From Gerris lacustris (Eukaryota; Arthropoda; Insecta; Hemiptera; Gerridae), in assembly GCA_951217055.1 (NCBI GenBank), contig OX578277.1:10686834-10750833 (forward strand): a stretch of 64,000 nucleotides of DNA. The letters run 5' to 3'. Below the pieces are notes generated by a model. That model was not told where the DNA came from. It ran no database searches and saw nothing but the letters and a program-made list of their open reading frames with translations. The translations under genes and the position numbers were made by a program. Below, piece after piece: positions 47,364-59,060 of the stretch (the first letter of the stretch is position 1; every line of letters begins with the position of its first letter).

Positions 47364-48330
47364 ATATTAATTTTGTATTGACCTACCTGGCTAGAGCAGC
47401 TCACATCCTTTTTGCCAGTCACATGATATGGAAGTGATATTTATAACTGGCCGGATAAATTATTTTCTTTAATCTCGGTTAAAACCCTTCCTTGTATGTC
47501 CGCCCGGACACTTGTACACCGATCCAGTTTGCAGAGCCACTACATATTTCCAGTTCTTCCTTGTATGTCCGCCCGTACATATTATATTCGTTTTCAGACC
47601 AGAGTCAATATTCATCTGTTCGCCCGATCCAGTTTGCTGACGAATGCAGACTCGAACTCTTCACCGTACCACACACCATTACACCAGGCCAATATTATAT
47701 GTTATCTTTATTATTCTAATTGTTTATAATTCCCCTTTTATCATCCAAGGCACTTGGACTTACTTTGTATTCTTTTGTTATTACTTTTATAATTATTATT
47801 TTATTATTAGACGCTTTTAATTAACTTGGCCTGTATGTCCGCGGCAAATCTTTTAACGTAAATTTGACCGACTTCCCGACTACCTAGAAAGCTGAAACTT
47901 GCACAGATTATGTATTTCCGATGACAATACAATAATAAATTATTAGCATTAGCCGATTAATCGCCAGATTTCTGAGAAATGTTGACGGTCAAATTCAAAA
48001 TCAATTGTAAACAAACACGACCAGTGACAGTTAAGGGAGCTTATATTTGAATAAATATTTAATGTTTATATTTACAAAATATAGGTAGTACTTTTTAAAT
48101 AAAATATAAAATTTCAATGTTTCATTTAATTTATAAATTGTAATATAATAATAATAATAATAATAATAAAAACCCATGGCAAACAGCTCGTGGAGTGTTT
48201 AGGTCTGCCAAATGGCTTACACAAATTATGAATACGTGTATACTTTATTAAATTAAAAATGTTGAGATTTAATTTAGTTATCTTATTTTCAACTAAGTCA
48301 AGTTAAAACTGACGACAAAGACGAAGACTA
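47364..48330. other. No gene; small direct repeats
   Basis: CTTCCTTGTATGTCCGCCCG occurs twice (about 47488 and 47558) with CGATCCAGTTTGC also doubled; two ~75-codon ORFs there reflect it. (ATA)n near 48147-48170. Confidence 0.5.
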
Positions 48331-48334
48331 AAAA

Positions 48335-49055
48335 GTATAAAATAATATTATATTTAAAAAAAAATAAAAACACGCTTTTATAAAGAATGAACTAAAATGA
48401 GAAAATAATTACTTTTAAACAGCCCCGTACTACGAGCGATCACACTATATGGGTATGTCACTAAAAGTAAAAGCATGGGGCGCTTTGTTTGTAAACCCCC
48501 AACGAACGCATTCCTCCTTAAATCCTATGTCTTACTTCTCAAAAATACGAAGTGTGGATTCTTGGATTCATAATTATGAAAAAAAATATGTGTGAGGCTC
48601 TCACGCATTAGAAGTGAAACTTAAGTTCTAGAATGCATTGCTCTCTTTCATTTTTTGACGAATTTATTATTTCAGGATTAAGAAATGGTTATGGGAAATT
48701 TAATTGAAAAAACAAAATATTGCTACGCTAAGGCAACCACATTTATTCCAATAAAAATAAATGTTTGTTTTTATTTGCTGGTCTTTAAATAGATATAATA
48801 CAATTAATCTGTAAAAATGTTACACTTAGACGAGTCTCGAATCGCAAACTTCGTTACACGATTTTACTATATGAAAAAATTCACTCTACCGCCGCCAAAC
48901 AAGTTGACGCTTTAATTTTTAGTGACATACCCATATAGTGTAATCGCTCGTAGTACTGTGGCTGTTAAAAAGTAATTATTTTCTCATTTTTAGTACATTC
49001 TTTATAAAAGCGTGTTTTTATTTTTTTTTAAAATATAATATTTTTATCCCTCTAC
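48335..49055. mobile_element. Inverted-repeat element, ~720 bp
   Basis: 48335-48490 and 48905-49055 pair over ACACGCTTTTATAAAGAATG, GAGAAAATAATTACTTTT, TACGAGCGAT and ATATGGGTATGTCACTAAAA. The interior holds TTTATTCCAATAAAAATAAA, related to 42825-42860. The next repeat starts at 49071. Confidence 0.8.
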
Positions 49056-49070
49056 TAGGCACTATGTTTT

Positions 49071-49703
49071 TTACTTTCTCATATAAAGAGAAAGTATTGT
49101 GATGGCGCGAAAATTCGATTTTGAGATTTTGATGGATTTACACGTTTTGAGGTCCCCTGAGTCCAAAAAAGTGGTTTTTAAAAAATGTCTGTCCGTCGTC
49201 TGTCATCTGTCGTCTGTAGTCTGTCGTCTGTGCAGACGCCTGAAGCCTAAACTACTGGGCCGATTTTGACGAAATTTGGCATACATGTTCAGAAAAATCA
49301 TACCCCGAGGCGAAATCGAGAAATGAATTATAGCTCTAAATTTGGGGGCGCTACCCCCCAAAAACTCTGAAAAAAACATGAAAAAAAATTATTTCTCGAA
49401 AACGGTTCCGACGATTTTGATTAAAAAAAATCTAAAATGTAGTCCATTTGAATACGAATCCAACGATATAAGCCGTTTTCCCGGGAAAAATCTAGTTCCT
49501 GAGAGAAATTAGCTTAAAACGCGGACGGAGAGAGCCCGGGTTCGATTCCCCACCCAGGAGAAGTTATTTTTATAATAAATTTTGATGTAAATTTCAATAA
49601 TATTTAAATGTACATTTGAAAACTAATAAATGGAAACACTGGGCTAAGTAATTATAAACTCGTATATGAGAAAGTTTGTCTGAGTTGTCTCGGACCGATT
49701 ATT
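49071..49703 (+). repeat. ACTTTCTC family copy 6, full length
   Basis: Closest to copy 5; differs by a short GTCTGTCGTCTGT expansion (about 49195-49235) and small indels. Confidence 0.9.
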
Positions 49704-49759
49704 TTCCTTTCATTTGAATTGAAGGGATTTTCGAGTTCAGTTTAGATCCGATGCTCCCA

Positions 49760-49920
49760 ACTCTTCATCTATTTGATTATTTGAGTGGAACATAACTCAC
49801 CTCTCTGGGAATCCAACCCAGATTATTATTAGGGTTTGGACTTTGGTTTAAGAGAAAATAGTACAAAGTCATCATAGGATGAGGATGGGGGGATCAATCA
49901 CTTTATTAATATGATAAGTG
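49760..49920 (+). repeat. ~145-bp family copy
   Basis: GAGTGGAACATAACTCACCT, CTGGGAATCCAACCCAGATT, GGACTTTGGTTTAAGAG and AATCACTTTATT in family order. Confidence 0.7.
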
Positions 49921-50890
49921 ATAAGGAAGGTCAATGCAAGGACTACCACCATCTGTACAATCTAATTTAGGACACTGACGGACGCTAATTAACCTTACAA
50001 ATGCCGGGTAAAGAAGAAGGAAGCCAGCTGTCCGTGTGACTTAAATCATTTCATCCCGTCTGCCAACGGTGAATCGAAGGCATCAGCACGAGAGATTGGG
50101 TTCGATACCGCGCCACGATGCTCTTAAAATAATTTACAAGGTTTACTAGAGATGACACATGACAACATACTCGCTTCTGCGGTACATTGTACAGTGGTAA
50201 GTGTGGAGTAGCTGGAACTCTATACTATATAGGATAGTAAAATGGGTCGAATAAGGGCCTAATTGCTATATAGGCTCTAACAAGTGATTCGTCCTCCCCG
50301 TCTAACTTCTATCATTAATATTATCATTTCTTCTTCATTTTTTTCTTCATTCTTCTATCATTTTTTTTCTAACATGAAAGGTAAAGGTGTGTTGGTTAAA
50401 GAGAGAAAATACCGATAAAAAATAATCCCTTCCTCCGGGGTTCGAAAACAGATTCATATGTTTTGTCACGTTACGACCTGTTCTAACCTCTGAGATATAG
50501 CGAAGAAACATTTATATCTTTCCCATCATTTATAATAACAAATAAATAAAGAAAGAACACACACAAAATCTTCATCTTAAAGAACCTTTGAATTAACATA
50601 GATTAAGCGATTTAATAATACAAAAAAATTATTTCACCATCTTCAATACCTATACTCATTGCGTCACGCCTTTTGAATCTCGAAGAAGATATACTAAACG
50701 TGAGAGAGCAAATTAAAAAAAAAAAAATCTAAATGAATACTGTTAAAAACGCGTGTGCACTTAATAATGTGTAACCCTAACATTACGCCATATATAATTT
50801 CTCCTCATCTGATACCTAATCTTATTACATGAAAGGATTCTGCATATTTTAAGAAAAGTCTCAAAACGATTTGTTAGTTGTTTTTTTTTT

Positions 50891-50893
<3 letters not shown>
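49921..50893. other. No gene; tRNA-like words
   Basis: B-box-like GGGTTCGATACC (about 50098) and, on the minus strand, TTTTCGAACCCCGG (about 50440) suggest decayed SINE pieces. No credible ORF. Confidence 0.4.

Positions 50894-50968
<75 letters not shown>
50894..50968. repeat. (TA)n microsatellite
   Basis: About 37 TA units. Confidence 0.98.
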
Positions 50969-50970
<2 letters not shown>

Positions 50971-51435
50971 CAAAGTAATTAATCGATTTTAACACGCAAG
51001 AAGATAATGCGTATACATAAATATAAAATCCGTCCCAAAGGACCAAATCATTATTATTATACATAAACGCAATTACTTTCATTCTAAAAGAGGATCTTAC
51101 AGTGGTAATTGCTCTTTTGTCTTAAGCAAAACATAGGTAACTTATAATTATATAATTAGAGGAGAAAATGAAATAATGAAAATAATAGGATTAATCATCT
51201 CGATTAAGTCTTATTCGATAATAAGTATTTTTAATATTTTCTTGTTTTAGCGAATTTTCAGAGAAAATTACGCTATTGCGCAATGGCTTCAAAATTTTTG
51301 TAATGGGAATTTTTGGAAATTTTTTCCCTGGAAATCCGTTTAAGACCATTCTGAATCGATTCCTAAAATTTAACACTTTTTTTATGTATGTATGTATATA
51401 TGTATGTATATATGTTTAGGGTCAAAAATAACAAA
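50969..51435. other. No recognised gene
   Basis: AT-rich; TATG-rich simple sequence at 51382-51416. Confidence 0.45.
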
Positions 51436-51439
51436 ACGT

Positions 51440-51635
51440 GTTTTTCCCATTTTACCCCCCTTTTATATGAAAATATGATAAAAGTGTACATAACAACAAT
51501 TACAGTACTCTTAAAGAGCTTTCTAACGACATGCATCTTGAAGGGTAAATACTATTTTGACTTTTGTACCCCGTACCCCTGGGTACCAATTGTTTTTTCC
51601 CCCATGCAAATTCTAAACCAAAATTTTCCTATATT
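51440..51635 (-). repeat. Reverse relative of the 12.1-13.1 kb element unit
   Basis: ATTACAGTACTCTTAAAGAG, CATCTTGAAGGGTA and TTGACTTTTGTACCCCGTA are the complement of landmarks at 12290-12350. Confidence 0.7.
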
Positions 51636-51894
51636 ATCATAAGCCAATAATACGCAGATTTCTTTGAAAATTCGCTCATTAAGTCATGCTGCATGACTGG
51701 ACTTTTTTTTATATTAATATTAATTTATTGTGTTTATCATTTAAGCAGAAAATATTTAGTTACAGGTTAGAATTGAGGGGTTATATGAGGTTAAGGAAAA
51801 TTAGAGGAAGCTAGTTGAAATAAATATAGGTAAAGTTAGTATGGGTAAATTAGATATAGTTCAAAAAGGTGGTAAAGCTACTAAAAGGTGTATA

Positions 51895-52140
51895 GTTCAA
51901 TAACCAAACAACGTCTTCACACAAAAATTGTAATTGGAACAATTGACCGGTTTCGGCTGTTCTAAAGCAGCCTTCTACAGAAAATCTTGAGGTTACTGGA
52001 TTGACTTCACGAGTACAAGTCAATACTAAGTCAACAAGTCAAGTACAAGTCATTCTGAAGAAGGCTGCTTTAGAACAGCCGAAACCAGTCAATTGTTCCA
52101 ATTACAATTTTTGTGTGAAGACGTTGTTTGGTTATTGAAC
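51895..52140. mobile_element. Penelope-type inverted repeat pair with hammerhead-like cores
   Basis: The arms 51895-51979 and 52056-52140 are near-perfect inverted repeats (GTTCAATAACCAAACAACGT outermost). Each contains GGCTG-loop-CAGCC-GAAACC. The 75-bp spacer is built of AAGTCAA/CAAGTCA words. No coding part remains. Similar in plan to the arms of the 31.8-33.1 kb element. Confidence 0.65.
52052..52095 (+). ncRNA. Hammerhead-like motif, second family
   Basis: CTGAAGA (52055-52061; position 7 of the core is free), one unpaired A, helix II GGCTG...CAGCC (52063-52080), GAAA (52081-52084), CC, AGT, C (52090), AATTG. The reverse copy (51945-51980) keeps ACCGGTC but has CTGTAGA, losing an invariant A. 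Helix I is about 3 bp. Each copy is damaged at a different point, so the ancestor was probably complete. Confidence 0.5.
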
Positions 52141-52879
52141 TTCACTTCTTTCATGATAAGTCGCTATCACACATTACTAAAATGTGATTATAGGAGGTTA
52201 AACTTGGAAAAGCTATCTAATAGTGGCAAAAAGTGGTTAAAGAAGTTTGGATTTGGAAATGCTACCCAATGGGGCATTTCTTTAGATTGTTACTCACCTT
52301 ACAAAAAAAAAAACAGAGGGGAGTAACAATCTAAAGAAGGTGTATGGAATGTTCTTATTTTGACTGTTACTCCCCTTATAAAACAGAAGTGTGATATTCC
52401 TTTGTCCCAAAGTACATTGAACTAAACATCCCTTTGTTTTAATAGTTATTTAGTCAGTCATTTATATTCTTAAAAAAACATAGGGGAGTAACAATCTAAA
52501 GAAGTACCGCTAATGGTTGATGGTAAAGCCACTAAGTACTAAAAGATGGTTAGATAGAAATGATTTAAGGAAATTAGATGGGATTCTATATTATTCGAGG
52601 TGGCCAGTGATAAGAAAAATGATAACAAAGTGGTTAGAGGAAGTTTAAGTTGGTAAAGCTATCTAATGGTTGGTGGTAAAGCCACTAGGTGCTAAAATGC
52701 CACTAAAGTGGGAATCTATAATATTCGAGGTGGTTGCCATTGATTAAAAAAATAGACTGCCAATTGGTATGGCCAATTTTATATTTTATGCATTTACAAG
52801 TCATTATTGTTTAATTTGTTTAATTGTTTCCTCCGTTTTTTTAATCTGACAAAATTGTTTTGATTTTATACTTAAATTA
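52141..52879. other. No gene; local duplications
   Basis: GGTAAAGCCACTAAGTGCTAAAA-type text (split) and TATTCGAGGTGG occur twice (52507-52605 and 52655-52740). GGAGTAACAATCTAAAGAAG occurs twice and once inverted (52277-52505). The 77-codon ORF (52093-52326) overlaps these. Confidence 0.5.
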
Positions 52880-53240
52880 AAGTATCAATTAAGCAAAACT
52901 TAAAGAGCGCATACGGTTCAAAGTAATCTGGGGCTATCTGCGAGCTACTTTCGATAAACTATAAAAGTTTCATACAAATCAGATAAGTACTTTTGAAGCT
53001 ATAAGTGCAAATTAGTGTATGTTTGTGAGCATGTGGAAGTGAAACAAATGAGTGCGGAAGATTATATGGGGCCAACAATGGGCTACTTATGACCTACCAC
53101 CCAAATTTCATTAAAATTGGACGTGTAGTTTTTAAGATATGTTGGTTCGCAAAAATTGAACGACAGACCGACAGACAGACACGGAACCAAAAATAATCCC
53201 TAATGTCTGAAACGGATTTCTGTCTTGGAATTTTTGAAAT
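52880..53240 (+). repeat. Partner of the 26430-27050 repeat, unexpanded
   Basis: Contains GATATGTTGGTTCGC then AAAAATTGAACGACAGACCG, showing the pre-expansion state of the 21-bp array. Confidence 0.8.
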
Positions 53241-53271
53241 CGGTGACCTAAAATTTTTTTGTTCTTCAGAA

Positions 53272-53530
53272 CGATCACATAGCTTCCGTTACCTTCGGTA
53301 AGCTCGGAAGCAAAATATCTGAAACATTAATTATTTTTCATTAGTGTGTAGTAGTATGACAATCGAAAGAGTACAAATTTAAGCGTAAAAGAGTAAAGAA
53401 TTTGAGCGGAAGATAAAATAGCGCGGCAGTCTAGAAGTATAGGATTTTTTGAAATTGGAGACCTCAAAATTTTTAGTTTTTCAGAACGATCACATAGCTT
53501 CCGTTACCTTCGGTAAGCTCGGAAGCAAAA
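53272..53530 (+). repeat. ~52-bp direct repeat, two copies
   Basis: TTCAGAACGATCACATAGCT then TCCGTTACCTTCGGTAAGCT at 53274 and 53479; an inverted relative lies at about 26519-26570. Confidence 0.85.
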
Positions 53531-53540
53531 AATTAACAAG

Positions 53541-53994
53541 TGGTTAGAAGAGGTTAGATTTATTAAATATTGTCGTTAAGAATATATTGAATTGTAAACA
53601 AATCGTCTATTGCACAATTAAAGAAGTAATTGTTAATTATTAATGTAGTGTTTGAATGCTATATTACCAGATGATGTAATGATAATGTATTAAAATGTAA
53701 ATTGTAAACTCTTCTATAAAAAAAAAAAATAAAGCAGCAATCTTTAATTATAAGAATACCAACAAAAACATTAGCTACATTTTTATGCAAAATTGACACG
53801 AGCTCATTCTTGAGTTGGCGTTTTTATTATAATAAAAAAAAAAACAACACTCAAGTCTTTAAATGGTAACCTGAAATCTATCCATATTCGTGAAATAATT
53901 GCAAAGTGAGTCTGACTTCTTTAATCTTTATTTAGAATTTATAATATAAAATCATAAGTAAGGTAAGGTATTTGTATATGTGTGAGTGTATACT

Positions 53995-53999
<5 letters not shown>
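53541..53999. other. No recognised gene
   Basis: AT-rich, nothing resolved. Confidence 0.45.

Positions 54000-54066
<67 letters not shown>
54000..54066. repeat. (TA)n microsatellite
   Basis: About 33 TA units. Confidence 0.98.
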
Positions 54067-54070
<4 letters not shown>

Positions 54071-54223
54071 ACATATATAATTAGGTTGGAGCGTTTGGAG
54101 GTCATTCAGGTACCAGTTTGTACTGTTATATTTCTTTTGAGTTCTTTGGGCTAACTGGCTCCTATATAAGGAGAACCTGTTTCTCACACACTTACAATCT
54201 ACCTGTCCATATCTGGGTTGATT

Positions 54224-54226
<3 letters not shown>

Positions 54227-54301
<75 letters not shown>
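54227..54301. repeat. (TA)n microsatellite
   Basis: About 37 TA units. Confidence 0.98.
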
Positions 54302-54304
<3 letters not shown>

Positions 54305-54418
54305 CACATATATTTTTGTATCTGCAAAAAGCTATTGAGATTAGTATAGAAATAGATTCTTATATAGATCTGAAATACTACCTTCTAAAACAATTTTGCT
54401 AGTTATCACGTTTGATTC

Positions 54419-54419
<1 letters not shown>

Positions 54420-54502
<83 letters not shown>
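54420..54502. repeat. (TA)n microsatellite
   Basis: About 41 TA units. Confidence 0.98.
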
Positions 54503-54506
<4 letters not shown>

Positions 54507-55083
54507 TAAGGAGGCTATTCTACACACCATTTGGAGCAAACCATGTCATAATATAAACCCTGTGTCTAATCACGTCCTATATACAGGGTAATTGGCGATA
54601 TATGTACAAAAATAAATAGGGTGATTCTAAACCTCATTGGCTACAAAAACGTCATTTAAATCATGGGTATATTCTCAAGTTTTTCCACAAAGTCAAAGTG
54701 TATGATATTTTTAAGCTAGCATACCTTTGCTCATAAAAACACTGCGATTGCTCCAAAACTATAAAAGCTAAAACAACGTTTTTGGTCTGGTTATAAAGCT
54801 GACAAAATTTCTTACAAGAAAAGTGTAATTTTAATTTTCATAGCATCAAATTACATAAAAAAAAAATTTATACAAATTTTATTTTTAAGAAAAATATTTG
54901 GGGAAAATGAAAAACTTCCTTATTTACTAATGTTTCGATCAATATGAGTATTATTACTCATTCATAAGGCTGAATATTTAGTAAACTTCGCTGAAAGTAA
55001 AAAAGAAACGTGTTTATTGTTGTTATTGTTGACAAGTAGATGTGTATACTAAACCAATCTTGCTTTTTAGGGTTTCGTTGGTA
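54503..55083. other. No gene; possible CAGGG-type element tip
   Basis: TATACAGGGTAATTGG at about 54581 and AGGGTGATTCTAAACCTC at about 54619 resemble the tips of the foldback elements at 33-35 kb, without a matching right end. Confidence 0.35.
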
Positions 55084-55290
55084 AAACCAAAACTCATAAT
55101 CCTGAATACAAAATTAGTTAGTAGACCAAAAATCGAGTTGATGTCGCAGTTTGTCACTTGATAGGTTAGCTATTCAAATATTGCTCTAAATATATGAGGT
55201 CATCTATTAAGTGACAAACTACCATACACTTGATTTTCGGTCTACTAACTAATTTCGTACTCAGGATCATGAAAATCACATTGTCCACCT
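55084..55290. mobile_element. Foldback family copy, core hairpin only
   Basis: TTAGTTAGTAGACCAAAAAT and AGTTTGTCACTTGATAGG pair with TCTATTAAGTGACAAACTA and TCGGTCTACTAACTAATTTC; ends in ATGAAAATCACATTGTCCAC as in the 18.3-19.1 kb copy. Confidence 0.8.
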
Positions 55291-55954
55291 GGGGGTTCGA
55301 TCCTCAGCCGAGAAGGAACTGTTTTTGCAGAAAATTGTGTTATATTAATATTCAATTATATTAATAATATTCAATAATTATATTTAATTTAATCCTGAAA
55401 ACTCTCTTATTCATATGAATATAAGTAACTGTAGATTTGTGCCAGGAGTGCCAACTGCTAACAACATATTTATCTTACTCCTACATACAAACTTTTGTTT
55501 AAAACTTAAATAATTGTATTTCAATTGTAAACAAGACCTTTATTATTAATTAAAGATATTTGTGTTTTTACTACGATGCAGTAACTCAGTGCCTTATTAG
55601 TAATTAGTTATGAATGGGCTATAAAGGCGAGCGAGTTCATGTGACATTATTAATAGTACAGTACGTACTAAATACCCTCATGAACTTTCATCTCCCAATT
55701 AGATAGAATAATTGCTTTTGCTTTTAGTAAAAGTTAATCTGACACCGTTACTTGGTCTAACGGTGTAGTCATAGTTCCTTTCAAATACTCCAACATTATT
55801 TCCTTCAATTTATAGAACAATATCCTCTAAATATATTAGTAGTAAACGTAATTTTTATTTGTAAGATATAGGGAAGAGGTTGAAGCTGACCTAAGGTTTT
55901 ACCATCGAAATATCGAACAGTTGTTTTAAGATTAATGCATATTATCTATTATTA
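55291..55954. other. No recognised gene
   Basis: A B-box-like GGGTTCGATCC at about 55293; otherwise AT-rich. Confidence 0.45.
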
Positions 55955-56045
55955 CTACGTTTTTATTAGCTTGCTTTCTTGTTTGTATGTTTCTTCGTTA
56001 GTTTGTTTGTCCGGTACAAATATGGCAATCGATTTCAAAAAAGAT
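55955..56045 (-). repeat. Partner of 1460-1540 repeat
   Basis: CGTTTTTATTAGCTTGCTTTCTTGTTTGT (split) and GTCCGGTACAAAT, then GGCAATCGATTTC, mirror the first copy. Confidence 0.75.
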
Positions 56046-56682
56046 TAATATGTACTGCCTGCTTTTTTACTTCTACGTAAACTTTGGCTCTATTGATTAA
56101 TTCCCAATAAGCATTTTGAATGTGCTTAAGAGTGATATTGACAATGACCTGTATAGTGTGTACCTAATTATTTCCTCTAGCTACACCTTATAATCCAGGC
56201 GTTTCATTACATTTGTCTAATAATTAAAATCCAGCGTCAACTATTTGTTGGTGCGTTAGCCTATTGTTTATTGTTTTGGGAAAATAACTAAACTTAAATT
56301 AAAGAAAATAAACCAAAAATTAACCACTTTTTTAATAATATTTTTGAATGCTGTAAAAAGTAACGGTGGTTTTCTTTTTGCTGATTTTTAAGATTTTCCA
56401 ATAAATCACGCACCCAAAACAAGCTGTTACGTAGAAATCAAGAAAATAATATGCTTGTTTGTGCGGTTTAGGAAAAAGCAGGACGAGTTTCTTTTTTATA
56501 AAGAATTCTCTTTTCTATTAAACCCCCAAATAAAAAAAATCCTTTTTTCCATTATACTCTACCGGGGGACACACTGTATATACGCGAAGTGTAAGATAAA
56601 CAAAACACCAAAAAATTTACAAGAATAACTTACTTCCTTACCGAAATCACGTAAGGAAAATGTAATAATGTATAGATTGCTC
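56046..56682. other. No recognised gene
   Basis: AT-rich; ends with GTAAGGAAAATGTAATAATG, also found next to the isolated unit at 58.55 kb. Confidence 0.45.
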
Positions 56683-57450
56683 CAATTACTTTCCACGATC
56701 ATTATCGAATCTTCTTCAAACCCCTAATATCACCTAGTGCCTTCCACGAACATTATCGATTCTTCTTCGACCCCCAATTACCTAAGTATCTTCCACGCTC
56801 ATTATCGATTCTTCTTCGACACCCAATGTCCCCAAGTACCTAAGTAACTTCCACGATCATTATCAATTCTTCTTCGAAGCCCTAATATCGCCTAGTACCT
56901 TCCGCACGATCATTATCGATTAATCTTCGACACCCAATGTCCCCGAGTACCTAAGTAACTTCCACGATTATTATCAATTCTTCTTCGAAGCCCTAATATC
57001 ACCTAGTACCTTCCACGACCATTATAGATTCTTCTTTGACCCCCAATATCCCCAAGAACCTAAGTATCTTCCACGATCATTATCGATTCTTCTTCGAATC
57101 CCAAATATCACCTAGTACCTTCCACGACCATTATAGATTCTTCTTTGACCCCCAATATCCCCAAGAACCTAAGTATCTTCCACGATCATTATCGATTCTT
57201 CTTCGAATCCCAAATATCACCTAGTACCTTCCACGACCATTATAGATTCTTCTTTGACCCCCAATATCCCCAAGAACCTAAGTATCTTCCACGATCATTA
57301 TCGATTCTTCTTCAAATCCCTAATATCACCTAGTGCCTTTCACGTTCACGACCATTATCGATTCTTCTTCGACCCCCAATATCCCCAAGTACCTATAAGT
57401 ACCTTCCACGATCATTGTCGATTCTTATTCGACCCCCAATGTCCCAATTT
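56683..57450 (+). repeat. ~109-bp satellite built of ~55-bp half units
   Basis: CTTCCACGATCATTATCGAT then TCTTCTTCGA recurs about every 55 bp; the near-identical higher-order period is 109 bp between 57036 and 57330. Half units end alternately in CCCAATATCCCCAAG and AATATCACCTAGT. ORFs over it repeat the same peptide. Confidence 0.93.
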
Positions 57451-57770
57451 CGTAATCAATCCACCCCTGCCATTCCTTTCAGTCCATGGCTTGTCTCACT
57501 CAACTCCAATTTCGCCTTTCAAAGTGACAACTGACCGTAACTGGTATCGCGACGGTAACAATCGTTTGTCTAAATTATATAAATAGAAGAGAAAAACTCA
57601 CTAAAATGTATTGCTGTGTAATCCTATTTCCTCCTTGTTTTCTTTTCTGCGATATAAAATTTTTTAAACATTTTTCACTTTTTGAAATAATACTGGGTGT
57701 ATACTAAACATGCGGCACAAGTTAAGCGGGTTATTCCTTAGACTATTTTAAGAATAATTATACCTTAGAC

Positions 57771-57892
57771 CAGTGGTTCTTAACCTTTTGGTAACCACGG
57801 CCCCCTTAAAATCTCCAATTATAATATGTATAGTACCTAAATACCTTTCGAGACCCCCTGGGGGGCCGCGGCCCCCCGGTTAAGAACCACTG
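57771..57892. mobile_element. hAT MITE, 122 bp, exact 8-bp TSD
   Basis: CAGTGGTTCTTAACC and GGTTAAGAACCACTG are perfect 15-bp TIRs of a well known hAT type. CCTTAGAC lies directly outside both ends (57763-57770, 57893-57900). GC-rich inner arms with GGGGGGCCGCGGCCCCCC. Confidence 0.97.
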
Positions 57893-57900
57893 CCTTAGAC

Positions 57901-58460
57901 GATTTTACAAATATCGTTTCAATTCAAAAATACATGGCTAGATTTTTAAAAAAAAAAAAAAAATAAAATAACAATATTTATTACTTTCAAGATTCTTAAT
58001 TACAAATACTGCTAAAAATGACTACCCCTAGCTATGATGCACTCATCCAATCTTCTCAGTGACTGCCGAACTCTCTCAAAAATATCTATTTATTATTGAA
58101 TTTCTTATTGTGTTACACCCTTCTATCATCAAATTTCTCAAATCAACTACATTTTCTACTGCAATATTGTACACTAATGACTTCAAATGGCCTCACAGGA
58201 AAAAAAGCCAAGGAATTGAACTCTGGCTATCAGGCAATAAGTGAGCTCCGTACCTCGGCCAATCCAGCGATCATTATAATATGTTGCATTTAAAAAATCA
58301 CCAGCAACCAAACTAAACTTTGAAGGTGCACGATCGTGCATCAACCATTCGTTGCTATCTAGGTTCTAGGTAGTTATTCATTCAAAAAATGACGACATAC
58401 CTCGCCGGTAAGTCTTCCTGGTAGAAATACCGGTCCAATAAAACAGACACCATTAATTCC
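57901..58460. other. No recognised gene
   Basis: Two overlapping ~60-codon ORFs without recognisable domain. Confidence 0.45.
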
Positions 58461-58640
58461 AACCCAAAAATTGATGTTGGAAACGATCTTTAAGTGCCAT
58501 ATGCGGAGGTTAATGGTAAACCTATCTAACGTAAGGAAAATGGAATAATGTAGGTTGCACCAATTACCTTCCACGATCATTATCGATTCAACCCAAAAAT
58601 TTATGTTGAAACGATCATCAAGTGCCACATGCGGATTTTT
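58461..58640 (+). repeat. Direct repeat pair around a single 109-satellite unit
   Basis: AACCCAAAAATTGATGTTGG (58461) and AACCCAAAAATTTATGTTG (58590), each followed by AACGATC and AAGTGCCA.ATGCGGA, bracket TAAGGAAAATGGAATAATG and CCTTCCACGATCATTATCGA, an isolated unit of the 56.7-57.4 kb satellite. Confidence 0.75.
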
Positions 58641-58727
58641 ATCAGTTAACATAAGCGCTTTTTTAAATAAATAAATAAAAATCTATACCTGTATCTTCGA
58701 AATGAAACGATTTTCGAAAAATCCTCT

Positions 58728-59060
58728 GTCACGCTACCCCCAAAAACTAAAAATAATATTTATCGGAGATGGTTTCACCGATTTCTATTAAACAATTCTA
58801 AAATGAGTCTATTTAAATAAGAATCTAAATATATTGTTAGTTTTTCTGGGAATAATCTAGTTCCTAAAGAAACAGCTGTAATAAGAAAAGGGTGAGAGGT
58901 CGGGTTCGATATGCCGCCGGAGAGAAGTAATTTTTATGGTAAATTTTAATGAAATAATAATCTAATTTAACCACGAAAACTTGAAAAAACTACCAAACGG
59001 AATACACGGGACCAAGTAATTATATATACTCGGTGGAGTTGTATCGGATAAATTTTATTT
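58728..59060 (+). repeat. ACTTTCTC family copy 7, 3' half, old
   Basis: CACGCTACCCCCAAAAACTA, TAGTTCCTAAAGAAA, GGTCGGGTTCGAT and AGAAGTAATTTTTATGG in family order, heavily diverged. Confidence 0.65.
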
